NCBI GenBank assembly: GCA_964448045.1
Contig: CAYUVF010000008.1
Coordinates: forward strand, 31,522-95,521
Direction of reading: 5' to 3'
Source: CAYUVF01 sp964448045
GTDB taxonomy: Bacteria > Bacteroidota > Rhodothermia > Rhodothermales > Salinibacteraceae
Length of the DNA: 64,000 bases
Program-made: the position numbers and the translations under genes
In this document: piece by piece, positions 23,874-32,648 of the stretch
How the letters are laid out: the number at the start of each line of letters is the position of its first letter
Numbering within the stretch: the stretch's first letter is position 1
Notes under the pieces: generated by a model
Database searches by the model: none
What the model saw: the letters and a program-made list of their open reading frames with translations, nothing else
Told to the model about the DNA's origin: nothing

Positions 23874-25934
23874 ATGGCAACGCTTACCGACGAAAAGCAG
23901 CAGTTCGACCTCGTCTCCGACTTCGAGCCGACGGGCGACCAGCCGAAGGCGATCAGCGAACTCGTTGAGGGCATCGAGCGCGGCGACGATTATCAGACGC
24001 TCTTAGGGGCCACGGGCACGGGAAAAACGTTCACCGTGGCAAACGTCATCGAGGAGGTGAACCAGCCGACGCTCATCATGAGCCACAACAAGACGCTGGC
24101 CGCCCAGCTCTACGGCGAACTGAAGCAGTTCTTCCCCAACAACGCCGTCGAGTACTTCATCTCGTACTACGACTACTACCAGCCCGAGGCCTACATCGTC
24201 CCGAACGATAAGTACATCGAGAAGGACATGTCGATCAATGACCGGATCGAGCGGCTGCGGCTGCGGGCGACGAGTCAGCTCGTCTCGGGGCGCGACGACG
24301 TGATCGTGGTGGCAAGCGTCTCCTGCATTTACGGGCTCGGCTCGCCGGAGGAGTTTCGCAAGCAGATCGTCCAGTTGGAGCCCGGTCAGGAGATCGAGCG
24401 CAACGACCTGCTGCGCAAACTCATCAACATTTTCTACACGCGCAACGACCTCGAATTCCAGCCCGGCACCTTCCGCGTGCGCGGCGATGTGGTGGATGTG
24501 TTTCCGGCGTATCTCGAAGATCAGGCGGTGCGGATCGAGTTTTGGGGGGATGAAATCGATCGGCTGAGCTTCTTCGAGCCGGAGAGCGGGCGCGATCTGG
24601 AGTCGGTGGATGGCACGTTCACGCTGTATCCGGCGCAGATTTTTGTGACACCCGAGGACCGGCTGCAGACCGCCATCGAAAACATCCAAGAGGAGCTGCG
24701 CTGGCGGCTGGCCGTCCTCCGCGAGGAGGGCAAGATGGTCGAAGCGCAGCGGCTGGAGCAGCGGACCATGTTCGACATCGAGATGATGCAGGAGGTGGGC
24801 TACTGCTCCGGTATCGAGAACTACGCGCGCCACCTCTCGGGCCGCGAGCCCGGCGAGCGGCCCTACTGCCTGTTCGACTACTTCCCGGACGACTTCCTGC
24901 TCGTCGTCGACGAGAGCCACGTCACCATCCCGCAGGTGCGCGCCATGTACAACGGCGACCGCGCCCGCAAGCTGACGCTCGTGGAGCATGGCTTCCGGCT
25001 GCCCTCTGCGCTCGACAACCGGCCGATGACGTTCGAGGAGTTCGAGGACGCCCACGATCAGGTCATCTTCATGAGCGCCACGCCCTCCGATTACGAATTG
25101 GAGCAGAGCGGCGGCGTCTTCGTCGAGCAGGTCGTTCGCCCCACCGGCATTCCCGACCCCGAGATCGACATTCGGCCGACGAAGAACCAGATCGACGACC
25201 TGCTGGAGGAGATCCGCAAACGCGTCGAGCGCGAGGAGCGCGTGCTCGTCACCACGCTCACGAAGCGGATGACGGAGGACCTCGCCGACTACCTCGACAG
25301 CTACGGCGTGCGCGTCCGCTGGATGCACTCCGACATTGACGCGCTGGAGCGGGTGGACATCATCCGCGGGCTGCGCCTCGGCGAGTACGACGTGCTCGTG
25401 GGTGTGAACCTCTTGCGCGAGGGGCTCGACCTGCCCGAGGTGTCGCTCGTCGCCATCTTAGACGCCGACAAAGAGGGCTTCCTCCGCTCGGAGCGCTCGC
25501 TCATCCAGACGGCGGGCCGCGCCGCGCGCAACGTGAACGGCACCGTCATCCTCTACGCCGACGAGATCACGGGCTCGATGCAGCGGATGATCGACGAGAC
25601 GGAGCGCCGACGCACCATCCAGCTCGAATACAACGAAGAGCACGACATCACGCCGGAGCCCATCAAGAAATCGGTCGACCAGATTCACATGGGCACCGCC
25701 ATCGCCGATGAGAAGGGGGACGACGAGGACACGTACGCGTACGGCGGTCCCGAGCAGCACTCCGCGAAGGTCGCTGATCCGGTCGTCAAATACCTTTCGG
25801 ACGACCAGAAGCGCGACCTGATCGAGCAGATGAAATCCGAGATGAAGGAAGCTGCCGAGAACCTCGAATTCGAGCGCGCCGCCGAACTGCGGGATTCCAT
25901 CGAGGAAATCGAGAAGCAGTTGGACGAGGGGTGA
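23874..25934 (+). CDS. uvrB: UvrABC excinuclease subunit B
   Basis: 686 aa, full length. It is the damage-verifying helicase-like subunit of nucleotide excision repair. Features in order are Walker A LLGATGTGKTFT (Lys51), the beta-hairpin YFISYYDYYQPEAYIV that grips the lesion, helicase motifs (VVDESHVTIPQ, VIFMSATPS, VLVTTLTKRMTEDL, GLDLPEVSLVAILDADKEGF, QTAGRAARN) and the C-terminal UVR motif (EQMKSEMKEAAENLEFERAA) that binds UvrC. A TTGACA at 23788 could be a -35 but its -10 is poor. An inverted-repeat element fills the 3' gap. Confidence 0.98.
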   Translation: MATLTDEKQQFDLVSDFEPTGDQPKAISELVEGIERGDDYQTLLGATGTGKTFTVANVIEEVNQPTLIMSHNKTLAAQLYGELKQFFPNNAVEYFISYYDYYQPEAYIVPNDKYIEKDMSINDRIERLRLRATSQLVSGRDDVIVVASVSCIYGLGSPEEFRKQIVQLEPGQEIERNDLLRKLINIFYTRNDLEFQPGTFRVRGDVVDVFPAYLEDQAVRIEFWGDEIDRLSFFEPESGRDLESVDGTFTLYPAQIFVTPEDRLQTAIENIQEELRWRLAVLREEGKMVEAQRLEQRTMFDIEMMQEVGYCSGIENYARHLSGREPGERPYCLFDYFPDDFLLVVDESHVTIPQVRAMYNGDRARKLTLVEHGFRLPSALDNRPMTFEEFEDAHDQVIFMSATPSDYELEQSGGVFVEQVVRPTGIPDPEIDIRPTKNQIDDLLEEIRKRVEREERVLVTTLTKRMTEDLADYLDSYGVRVRWMHSDIDALERVDIIRGLRLGEYDVLVGVNLLREGLDLPEVSLVAILDADKEGFLRSERSLIQTAGRAARNVNGTVILYADEITGSMQRMIDETERRRTIQLEYNEEHDITPEPIKKSVDQIHMGTAIADEKGDDEDTYAYGGPEQHSAKVADPVVKYLSDDQKRDLIEQMKSEMKEAAENLEFERAAELRDSIEEIEKQLDEG

Positions 25935-25958
25935 GCACAACCGCTTTCGCGTGAGCAG

Positions 25959-26074
25959 CAGTCATTCCCAACTTGATTGGGAATCCAGAACAGAGTGCTT
26001 CGATGACCGGGTTGATGACCGGGTTATTTCATCAGTCGCTTCGCTCGTGTCCCGATCGGGGTCGGGAATGACTG
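25959..26074. repeat. REP/MITE-like inverted-repeat element between uvrB and pgm
   Basis: The ends are an exact inverted repeat: CAGTCATTCCC (25959-25969) and GGGAATGACTG (26064-26074). The left end continues as ATTCCC...GGGAAT, resembling the widespread GTCATTCCC-type REP sequences of bacteria. Inside, GATGACCGGGTT occurs twice in tandem (about 26002-26025). The element sits between convergent stop codons and may also serve as a bidirectional terminator. Confidence 0.65.
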
Positions 26075-26093
26075 ATAGCATCCGCACCTGCCG

Positions 26094-27752
26094 CTATTCC
26101 ACCGCCCCCGCCGCGTCGAAGGCGGCGCCGACGAGCGCCTGCGCTTCGTCCAAGAGGCTCTGCAGGTGCTCCTCGCCACGGAAGCTCTCCGCGTAAATCT
26201 TGTAGATGGCCTCCGTGCCCGAGGGGCGGGCGACGAACCAGCCGTTCTCCGTCTCGACCTTCAGCCCGCCGATGGGCGCGTCGTTGCCCGGCGCGTTCGT
26301 GTACGTGGCCGTGATGGGCTCGCCACCGAGCTCGTCGGAATCCACCTGATCGGGCGTGAGGTTCTTGAGCACCTGCTTTTGCTCGGGCGTGGCGGGGGCG
26401 TCGATGCGCTTGAACACCGGGGCACCAAATTGCTCCGTCAGCTCGTCGTACAGCTCGCTCGGATCTTTGCCGCGCGTGGCGGTGATCTCGGCGGCCAAGA
26501 GTCCGGCGATGATGCCGTCTTTGTCCGTCGTCCACGTCGTGCCATCTTTCCGCAGGAAGGACGCCCCGGCACTCTCCTCGCCGACGAAGCCGCACCGCCC
26601 GTCGAGCAGCACGTCGACGAACCACTTGAAGCCGACGGGCACCTCGTGCACCGCGCGGTCGTGGTGCCGGGCGATACGCGTCAGGAGCCCGGTGCTAACG
26701 ACGGTCTTGCCCAGGCCGGCGTCGCTCGGCCAGTTGGTGCGGTGGGTGAACAGATGGTCGAGCATCACGCAGAGGTAGTGATTCGGCGGCATGAGGCCGC
26801 CGCGGGCCGTCACGATGCCGTGGCGGTCGTGATCCGTGTCGCACGCAAACGCCACGTCGTACTGGTCCTTCAGGTCGATGAGCGATTGCATGGCGTGGGG
26901 CGACGACGGATCCATGCGGATGGCGCCGTCCCAGTCGAGCGTCATGAAACGAAACGTGGGATCGACCTCCGTGCGCAGCACCTCCAGCGGCAGATTGTAG
27001 TGGTCGGCGATGGCGCTCCAGTACTTCACGCCTGCCCCGCCGAGCGGATCGACGGCCAGCGTCAGCCCCGAATCGCGGATCGCCGCCATGTCGACGACGG
27101 CATCCAGATCCTTCACGTAGTTGCCGAGGAAGTCGTACACGTGCGTCGTGTCGGCGTGGCGCGCCTGCTCCTGCCCGATGCGCTCGACATCCGCCAGATC
27201 GTCCTCCAAGATGGCGTTCGCGCGCTGCTCGATCCACGAGGTGATGTCGCCTCCCGCCGGACCGCCCGTCGTCGGGTTGTACTTGAAGCCGCCGTCGGTC
27301 GGCGGGTTGTGCGAGGGGGTGATCACGATGCCATCGGCAAGGCCGCTCGACCGGCCGTCATTGTACGTGAGGATGGCGTGCGAGACGGCGGGCGTGGGCG
27401 TGAAGCCATCGTCTTCGGCGATCATCACGTCCACCCCGTGCGCAGCGAGGACCTCCAGCGCGGTGGCGTGCGCCGGGAGCGAGAGCGCGTGCGTGTCCAT
27501 CCCCAGGAACAGCGGCCCGTCGATCCCGGCCTGGGCACGGTACTCGCAGATGGCCTGCGTGATGGCGAGGATGTGGGCTTCGTTGAAGGTGCGATCGAGC
27601 GAGGCGCCGCGGTGGCCCGAGGTGCCGAACGAGACGCGCTCAGCGCGGACGGACGGATCGGGCTGCTCGTCCTGGTAGGCTTCGAGCAGATCGGTGATAT
27701 CGGGCAGCGCCGATTCCGGAGCGGGCTGGCCGGCGAGTTCGTGGGTGGACAT
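26094..27752 (-). CDS. pgm: Phosphoglucomutase, alpha-D-glucose-specific
   Basis: 552 aa from ATG 27752, the usual length. The frame is open further upstream but without family similarity. It interconverts glucose 1- and 6-phosphate. The signature motifs are phosphoserine loop GIVITPSHNPPTDGGFKYNP, metal-binding loop DTDHDRHGIVT, sugar-binding loop GFVGEESAGASFLR, and phosphate-binding loop ARPSGTEAIYKIYAE. FGTSGHRG near the N-terminus is also typical. It is convergent with uvrB and divergent from the MFS gene. Confidence 0.96.
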   Translation of the reverse strand: MSTHELAGQPAPESALPDITDLLEAYQDEQPDPSVRAERVSFGTSGHRGASLDRTFNEAHILAITQAICEYRAQAGIDGPLFLGMDTHALSLPAHATALEVLAAHGVDVMIAEDDGFTPTPAVSHAILTYNDGRSSGLADGIVITPSHNPPTDGGFKYNPTTGGPAGGDITSWIEQRANAILEDDLADVERIGQEQARHADTTHVYDFLGNYVKDLDAVVDMAAIRDSGLTLAVDPLGGAGVKYWSAIADHYNLPLEVLRTEVDPTFRFMTLDWDGAIRMDPSSPHAMQSLIDLKDQYDVAFACDTDHDRHGIVTARGGLMPPNHYLCVMLDHLFTHRTNWPSDAGLGKTVVSTGLLTRIARHHDRAVHEVPVGFKWFVDVLLDGRCGFVGEESAGASFLRKDGTTWTTDKDGIIAGLLAAEITATRGKDPSELYDELTEQFGAPVFKRIDAPATPEQKQVLKNLTPDQVDSDELGGEPITATYTNAPGNDAPIGGLKVETENGWFVARPSGTEAIYKIYAESFRGEEHLQSLLDEAQALVGAAFDAAGAVE

Positions 27753-27908
27753 GGCAGGATCAGGAGGCTGATCGGAAAGGAAGCGAGCAAGGAGAGCCGC
27801 ACCGGCTCCCCTTAGCATGGTAAGGCAACGGGCACCCATTCTCCACCGCACGCGAGCGCTCCATCCCCGCACCGCAATATCGTAACATGAGCAGATGCAT
27901 CTGTCCCA

Positions 27909-29231
27909 ATGAGCGTTCGTACAATGCGGCGTCTATCTTCCATCTGCCTCACGTTCCTCCTCGCCGTGCCGTCCTCCCCCGACGATGTCACTCCCACCTC
28001 CTTTCTCGGCGCCGACCGGCGCGTCGTCGCCCTCGGCCTCGCCCGCATGGCCGATGCGCTCGGCAACTCATTTCTGATCATCGTGCTCCCGCTGTACGTC
28101 GCGAGTCAGGAGGTCGAGGGCGGGTCATTGGGACTACCGGCATCGGTCATCTCGGGCATCGTGCTGGCGCTGTTCGGGCTCGTCAGCAGCGTCACGCAGC
28201 CCTTCGCCGGGCATCTGTCGGACAAAGTCGGCAAGCGGCGCGCGTTCGTGCTGATGGGCCTCGTCGTCTTCTGCGGGGCCAATTTCTCCTTCTCGTTTGC
28301 GCACACCTACCCGCTGCTCTTCTTCATCCGCGCCGTGCAGGGCCTCGCCGCGGCGTTCACCATCACGGCCAGCGTCGCCCTCGTGAGCGAGTTGAGCACC
28401 CTCGGCGGGCGCGGGCAAAACATGGGGCTGTACAACTCCTTCCGGCTGATCGGATTCGGCGGCGGGCCGCTCCTGGCCGGCGTGGTGATCGAGGCCGGGC
28501 CGTACACGCTCGGCGGCCTCATCATCGACGGGTTCGAGGCGTCGTTCTATCTGGCGGCGCTGGCCGCCTTCGTCAGCGCCGTGCTCGTCCTGCTGATGGT
28601 GGAGGACCCGCCCGAGACGCAGCCGACGCGCCGCAACCTGTCGCTGCGCATCCGCGGGCGCGGGCCCGATCAGTGGCTCGATCCGATTTTCACCCTCGGC
28701 GTCGCCACCCTCTTGATGACGACGTGCATCGCGCTCCTCTCGCCCATCGAGCCCGAAGTCAACGCCCGGCTCAATCAGGGGCCCGTCCTCTTCTCCATCC
28801 AATTTGCCGTTTTCGTCGGTGCGCTGGCCATCGTCCAGCCCATCGTCGGCCGTGCGAGCGATAAGCACGGGCGGCGGCGCTTCATCCTGTGGGGCCTGAT
28901 TGCGCTGGCGCCAACGACCCTCGCGCAGGGTCTCGTCCTCACGCCGACGCAGATGATCATTGCGCGGCTGTTGCAAGGCGTGAGCGGCGCGCTCATGTTT
29001 GCCCCCGCGTTGGCGCTGGCGGGCGACCTCGCGGAAGAGGGGCAGGCCGGCGCCCAGCTTTCGGTGCTGACGGTGTCGTTCGGCCTCGGCATCTCGGTCG
29101 GGCAAATCGCAGCGGGTATCCTCGTCCACTACGGCTTCGTCGTGCCCTTCGCCGTCGGCTCGGTGCTGGCGCTGGGCGGGGCCGCGCTGGTCTACACCCA
29201 GGTACCCGAGCTGCATCCGGCCGCGTCCTGA
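27909..29231 (+). CDS. Major facilitator superfamily transporter
   Basis: 440 aa with about 12 hydrophobic helices. It has the MFS motif A after TM2 (GHLSDKVGKRRAFVLMG) and its second copy after TM8 (GRASDKHGRRRFILWG). The first 35 residues include a short hydrophobic stretch (RRLSSICLTFLLAVP) before the true TM1 (LARMADALGNSFLIIVLPLY). The real start may therefore be the GTG near 27966, although ATG 27909 is kept. The substrate is not identifiable; the pattern is that of small drug or metabolite exporters. It is divergent from pgm with a 156-bp gap. Confidence 0.87.
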   Translation: MSVRTMRRLSSICLTFLLAVPSSPDDVTPTSFLGADRRVVALGLARMADALGNSFLIIVLPLYVASQEVEGGSLGLPASVISGIVLALFGLVSSVTQPFAGHLSDKVGKRRAFVLMGLVVFCGANFSFSFAHTYPLLFFIRAVQGLAAAFTITASVALVSELSTLGGRGQNMGLYNSFRLIGFGGGPLLAGVVIEAGPYTLGGLIIDGFEASFYLAALAAFVSAVLVLLMVEDPPETQPTRRNLSLRIRGRGPDQWLDPIFTLGVATLLMTTCIALLSPIEPEVNARLNQGPVLFSIQFAVFVGALAIVQPIVGRASDKHGRRRFILWGLIALAPTTLAQGLVLTPTQMIIARLLQGVSGALMFAPALALAGDLAEEGQAGAQLSVLTVSFGLGISVGQIAAGILVHYGFVVPFAVGSVLALGGAALVYTQVPELHPAAS

Positions 29232-29387
29232 CCTCGGATCGGCCGGCGGTCCGCCCACCGCGAAGATGCCGCGAAGATAGGCGCGACCGCAGGCCCTCTG
29301 CCGAAACTTTTCATGTGAGACCCCGTGTTGTAGATTCTGCATCCCCAGCGTGACGAGGGCCCTCATAACTGCTGACTTTTCGTTGCT

Positions 29388-29627
29388 ATGAAAAAGGACA
29401 TTCATCCCGAGTACAACACTGTTACCGTCCGTCTCTCCGATGGAAGCACGTTCGAAACGCGCTCCACACTCGACCGCGATGAGCTCGTTCCCGATGTCGA
29501 CGCGACGAACCATCCCTTCTACACGGGCCGTCGCCAGTTCGTCGACACGGCCGGACGCGTCGAGAAGTTCAACCGCCGCTACGGCCTGAACCAGGACGAC
29601 GACGGCGAGGACGAAGACGAAGAATAA
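29388..29627 (+). CDS. rpmE: Large ribosomal subunit protein bL31, zinc-free form
   Basis: 79 aa. The conserved text is MKKDIHPEYNTVTVRL, TNHPFYTGRRQFVDTAGRVE and KFNRRYG. The CxxC/Cys zinc ligands of the C+ type are absent, so this is a C- (zinc-independent) bL31. The last 11 residues are almost all Asp/Glu, a local hyper-acidic tail in keeping with a salt-adapted proteome. A strong terminator follows 23 bp after the stop, so it is probably monocistronic. Confidence 0.93.
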   Translation: MKKDIHPEYNTVTVRLSDGSTFETRSTLDRDELVPDVDATNHPFYTGRRQFVDTAGRVEKFNRRYGLNQDDDGEDEDEE

Positions 29628-29650
29628 CCATCTATACTGACGTTCGAGCG

Positions 29651-29684
29651 AAAGGGCGGTCCTGCACGGCAGGCCGCCCTTTTA
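29651..29684. terminator. Intrinsic terminator after bL31 gene
   Basis: AAAGGGCGG (29651-29659) pairs with CCGCCCTTT (29674-29682), with an inner CCTG/CAGG. The stem is flanked by A on the left and T on the right. Confidence 0.9.
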
Positions 29685-29727
29685 CTTTATACTCTTTGCC
29701 CGCCCTGCCACACCACTTCCGGTCCCC

Positions 29728-31071
29728 ATGCCCAACCTCTCCCCCGTTGACCTGATCGTCCGCAAACGCGACGGCGACGCCCTCTCTGCCGACGCCATCA
29801 CCCGCCTCATCGACGCCTACACCGCGGGCGACGTGCCGGACTACCAGATGAGCGCGTTCCTAATGGCCGCCTTCCTGAATGGCCTCCATGCCGATGAGGC
29901 CGCCGCCCTCACCGACGCGATGCTCCACTCGGGCACCGTGCTCGACCTCTCCGCCACCGGCGGCACGAAAGTCGACAAGCACTCGACCGGCGGCGTGGGC
30001 GACAAGGTATCCCTGATCCTCGCGCCCATCGTGGCCAGCTGCGGCGTGCCCGTGCCCATGGTATCGGGCCGGGGGCTCGGCCACACCGGCGGCACACTCG
30101 ACAAGCTGGAGTCGATTCCCGGCTTCCGCACCGACCTCTCGATGATCGAGTATAAGCAGCAGCTCGACGACCTCGGTATCGTGCTGATTGGGCAGACCGC
30201 CGAGATGGCCCCCGCCGACCGCAAGCTCTACGCCCTGCGCGACGTCACGGGCACCGTCGAGTCCATCCCGCTCATCGCCGCCTCCATCATGAGCAAGAAG
30301 TTGGCCGAGGGCATCGACGCGCTCGTGCTCGATGTCAAGTGCGGCCGCGGCGCCTTCATGAAAACGGAGACCGACGCCCGCCAGCTCGCCGAAACGCTCG
30401 TGGGCATCGGCGAGGAGCACGATGTCCCAACCGTGGCCCTGATGACGCGGATGGACGTGCCGCTGGGCCGCGCTGCGGGCAACTGGCCCGAAGTGGCTGA
30501 AAGCCTGCGTGCCCTGCGCGGCGAGATCGACGACAGCGATCTGATGCAGGTGACCTATGCCCTCGCGGGGGAGATGCTTCACCTCGGCGGTGCAGCCGAT
30601 TCGCCAGAGACCGGCCGGACGCAGGCCCGCCGCGCCGTCGCCTCCGGACACGCGCTGGAGGCGCTCCGCTCGCTCGTCGCAGCACAGGACGGCGACGTGG
30701 GCATTATCGACGATCCAGGCACACGCCCGGAGTCCGAGCCTGTCGCTACTGTCTACGCCCCGGAGAGCGCCCGCGGCTACGTCACCGATCTCGACGCACT
30801 CGCCATCGGCCATTGTACCGTCGACCTCGGCGCGGGCCGCCGGACGAAGGAGGACTCCGTCGACCCGACCGCCGGCCTCAGCGCCCTCAAGAAGCCAGGC
30901 GACCCGGTCGAGCCCGGCGATCCGCTCGCCCATCTCCACACCCGCCGCACCGATCAGATCGAGACGTTCAAGGACCAGCTGATCGACGCGTACACGTTCG
31001 GCGATACGGCTCCGGCGACGGTCCGTCCGCTCATGGATCGCTACGCCGATGCGGGATGGGCCGGGTGGTAA
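29728..31071 (+). CDS. deoA: Thymidine/pyrimidine-nucleoside phosphorylase
   Basis: 447 aa. It splits thymidine (or uridine) with phosphate into base and (deoxy)ribose 1-phosphate. N-terminal helical region: VDLIVRKRDGDALSADAI, YQMSAFLMAAF. The phosphate-binding motif is DKHSTGGVGDKVSLILAP, followed by MVSGRGLGHTGGTLDKLE and LIAASIMSKKLAEG. The C-terminal domain (SARGYVTDLDALAIG...) closes over the site. Sequence alone does not separate thymidine from general pyrimidine phosphorylase, so the symbol is provisional. Confidence 0.92.
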   Translation: MPNLSPVDLIVRKRDGDALSADAITRLIDAYTAGDVPDYQMSAFLMAAFLNGLHADEAAALTDAMLHSGTVLDLSATGGTKVDKHSTGGVGDKVSLILAPIVASCGVPVPMVSGRGLGHTGGTLDKLESIPGFRTDLSMIEYKQQLDDLGIVLIGQTAEMAPADRKLYALRDVTGTVESIPLIAASIMSKKLAEGIDALVLDVKCGRGAFMKTETDARQLAETLVGIGEEHDVPTVALMTRMDVPLGRAAGNWPEVAESLRALRGEIDDSDLMQVTYALAGEMLHLGGAADSPETGRTQARRAVASGHALEALRSLVAAQDGDVGIIDDPGTRPESEPVATVYAPESARGYVTDLDALAIGHCTVDLGAGRRTKEDSVDPTAGLSALKKPGDPVEPGDPLAHLHTRRTDQIETFKDQLIDAYTFGDTAPATVRPLMDRYADAGWAGW

Positions 31072-31197
31072 CCCCTGCGCGCGCCTCTGCGAACAAGAAC
31101 AAACCGTGAACCTTTCTGGCGGGCGCGTACGTTACAGTTCATTAGCTTTAGATTGCCTCGAAATCAGCATCGTGCTCATCAAACTCCGCAGTGTATC

Positions 31198-31986
31198 ATG
31201 TCGGTCTGGTCACGTTTTAAGCGATTTGTAAAATCGATTTTCGGCGGCGCCGTCTCCGCGATGGAGAACCCGCGCCTCATTTTGGAGCAAAACATCCGGG
31301 AGCTGAATGATCAGGTCCCCGAGATGAACGAGAATATCGCCACGGTGAAGGCGAACATGATCATGCTCCAGAAGGAGGTCAAAAAGACGGAGGATCGCGT
31401 CGAGAACCTGCGAGCGAAAATCAAGACAGCCATCCAGTCGGACCGTGACGACATCGCGCAGAAGTACGCGATGCGCTACGAGAAGGAGCAGGAGTCGCTG
31501 GAACGCAGCCGCGAGCAGCTCAAATATGCCAAACAGGCGTACGACAAGGCGTTGCGGGTGAAGAAGGCATTCATGCGCGAGAAGGAGAACAAGATCGAAG
31601 AGGCGAAGGATGCCCTCCGCGCCCATGAGCGGGCCAAGTGGCAATCGCAGGTGGCCGACACGCTGGAGCAGTTCGAGGTCACGGGGCTCGACCAGACGCA
31701 CGACGAGATGATCAACCGGATCAACGAGGAGACGGCCAAGAACGAGGCCCGTATGGAGATGGCGCTCGACTCGGTCGACAGCGAGGCACTGCAGATCGAA
31801 GAAGACGCCGAGGAGCTGCGTGCTCAGGAGCTCGTTAACCAGTTCAAGCTCGAAATGGGCATGGGCGACGGCAAAGCGCAAAAGCGCGAGTCGGAGGGCG
31901 AGCTGGACCTGCCCGAGACCGAGCAGACCGAGGAAACGCCCTCGAAAACCATCGGCAAGCAGCGCACGCAATCGTCCGATTCATAG
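31198..31986 (+). CDS. PspA/IM30 (Vipp1) family membrane-stress protein
   Basis: 262 aa from ATG 31198. The N-terminal amphipathic helix is SVWSRFKRFVKSIFGGAVSA, then the family helix AMENPRLILEQNIRELNDQV, then a long coiled coil to about residue 207. The ESCRT-III-like fold binds and stabilises the inner membrane. After the coiled coil comes an acidic linker and the tail PSKTIGKQR, which recurs at the C-terminus of the next gene (EKTIGRMR). Residues 161-207 also align with residues 54-114 of that protein. TACGTTACA at 31128 may be a -10 region. It is the first gene of a three-gene unit. Confidence 0.93.
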   Translation: MSVWSRFKRFVKSIFGGAVSAMENPRLILEQNIRELNDQVPEMNENIATVKANMIMLQKEVKKTEDRVENLRAKIKTAIQSDRDDIAQKYAMRYEKEQESLERSREQLKYAKQAYDKALRVKKAFMREKENKIEEAKDALRAHERAKWQSQVADTLEQFEVTGLDQTHDEMINRINEETAKNEARMEMALDSVDSEALQIEEDAEELRAQELVNQFKLEMGMGDGKAQKRESEGELDLPETEQTEETPSKTIGKQRTQSSDS

Positions 31987-32085
31987 AATGAAGCACAGCG
32001 GAGGTCCCCGTCGCATGGAGCCCGCCTGCTTCCGCTCGTCCCCGATCGAGCTTCGTCATTCGCACAATGAAACGCGACTATTGTC

Positions 32086-32592
32086 ATGACTGAGGAGGAA
32101 TATCAGCGGATCAAGGAAGCCGAGAAGGAAAAGCTCCGGGCGCAGAAAAAGCTGCGCGAGCTGAAGCGTACTCTCCAGCACAAGCAATCCATCCAACGCG
32201 CCGTGCGGCGGATGGCCCAGGGCGCGCAGAGCGTTCTGAGCCGCAGTACCGAGTGGATGGACAAGCTGACCTCGGAGACGGCCCGGCAGCAAGCGCGCCT
32301 CGAAGTGGCTCTCGACGCGATCGACGACGACGCGATGGATGAGCACGCCGAGCCGGAGGCCGATGTCGAGGCGTACGAGGCCAAGCGCAAAGCCCAGCGC
32401 GCACAGGAGCTCATCCGCCAGATGAAGCAGGGCCGCCCCACCTCCTCGGCCCAAGCGGGGTCCTCGGCCTCCGATTCTGCAGAAGCGCCCGAGTCGGGTG
32501 CAACCGATTCGGAGACGGCCCCGTCTACTTCGGATGACGAGTCTACTTCGGATGACGACCTGCCTGAAAAGACGATCGGCCGGATGCGCTGA
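32086..32592 (+). CDS. PspA C-terminus-derived coiled-coil protein
   Basis: 168 aa, charged and helical. Residues 62-114 (SETARQQARLEVALDAIDDD ... RAQELIRQMK) align with the end of the upstream PspA protein (EETAKNEARMEMALDSVDSE ... RAQELVNQFK). Both then continue into an acidic Ser/Glu-rich linker and end in a KTIG tail (EKTIGRMR here, SKTIGKQR in PspA). The PspA N-terminal membrane helix and most of the long hairpin are missing. The simplest reading is a truncated PspA paralog that could co-assemble with or cap the PspA polymer. It lies 99 bp after pspA and 56 bp before the membrane gene. The function is inference. Confidence 0.75.
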   Translation: MTEEEYQRIKEAEKEKLRAQKKLRELKRTLQHKQSIQRAVRRMAQGAQSVLSRSTEWMDKLTSETARQQARLEVALDAIDDDAMDEHAEPEADVEAYEAKRKAQRAQELIRQMKQGRPTSSAQAGSSASDSAEAPESGATDSETAPSTSDDESTSDDDLPEKTIGRMR

Positions 32593-32648
32593 GGACGCGG
32601 CGCCGGGCCGGTGCGCGCCCATGACGATCATCGAACCCCTGCCCCCGC

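Noticed and set aside
24003..25328. 441-codon minus-strand frame inside uvrB
   Set aside because: Shadow of uvrB, which is fully supported on the plus strand.
26166..27815. 549-codon plus-strand frame opposite pgm
   Set aside because: Shadow; pgm motifs are all present on the minus strand.
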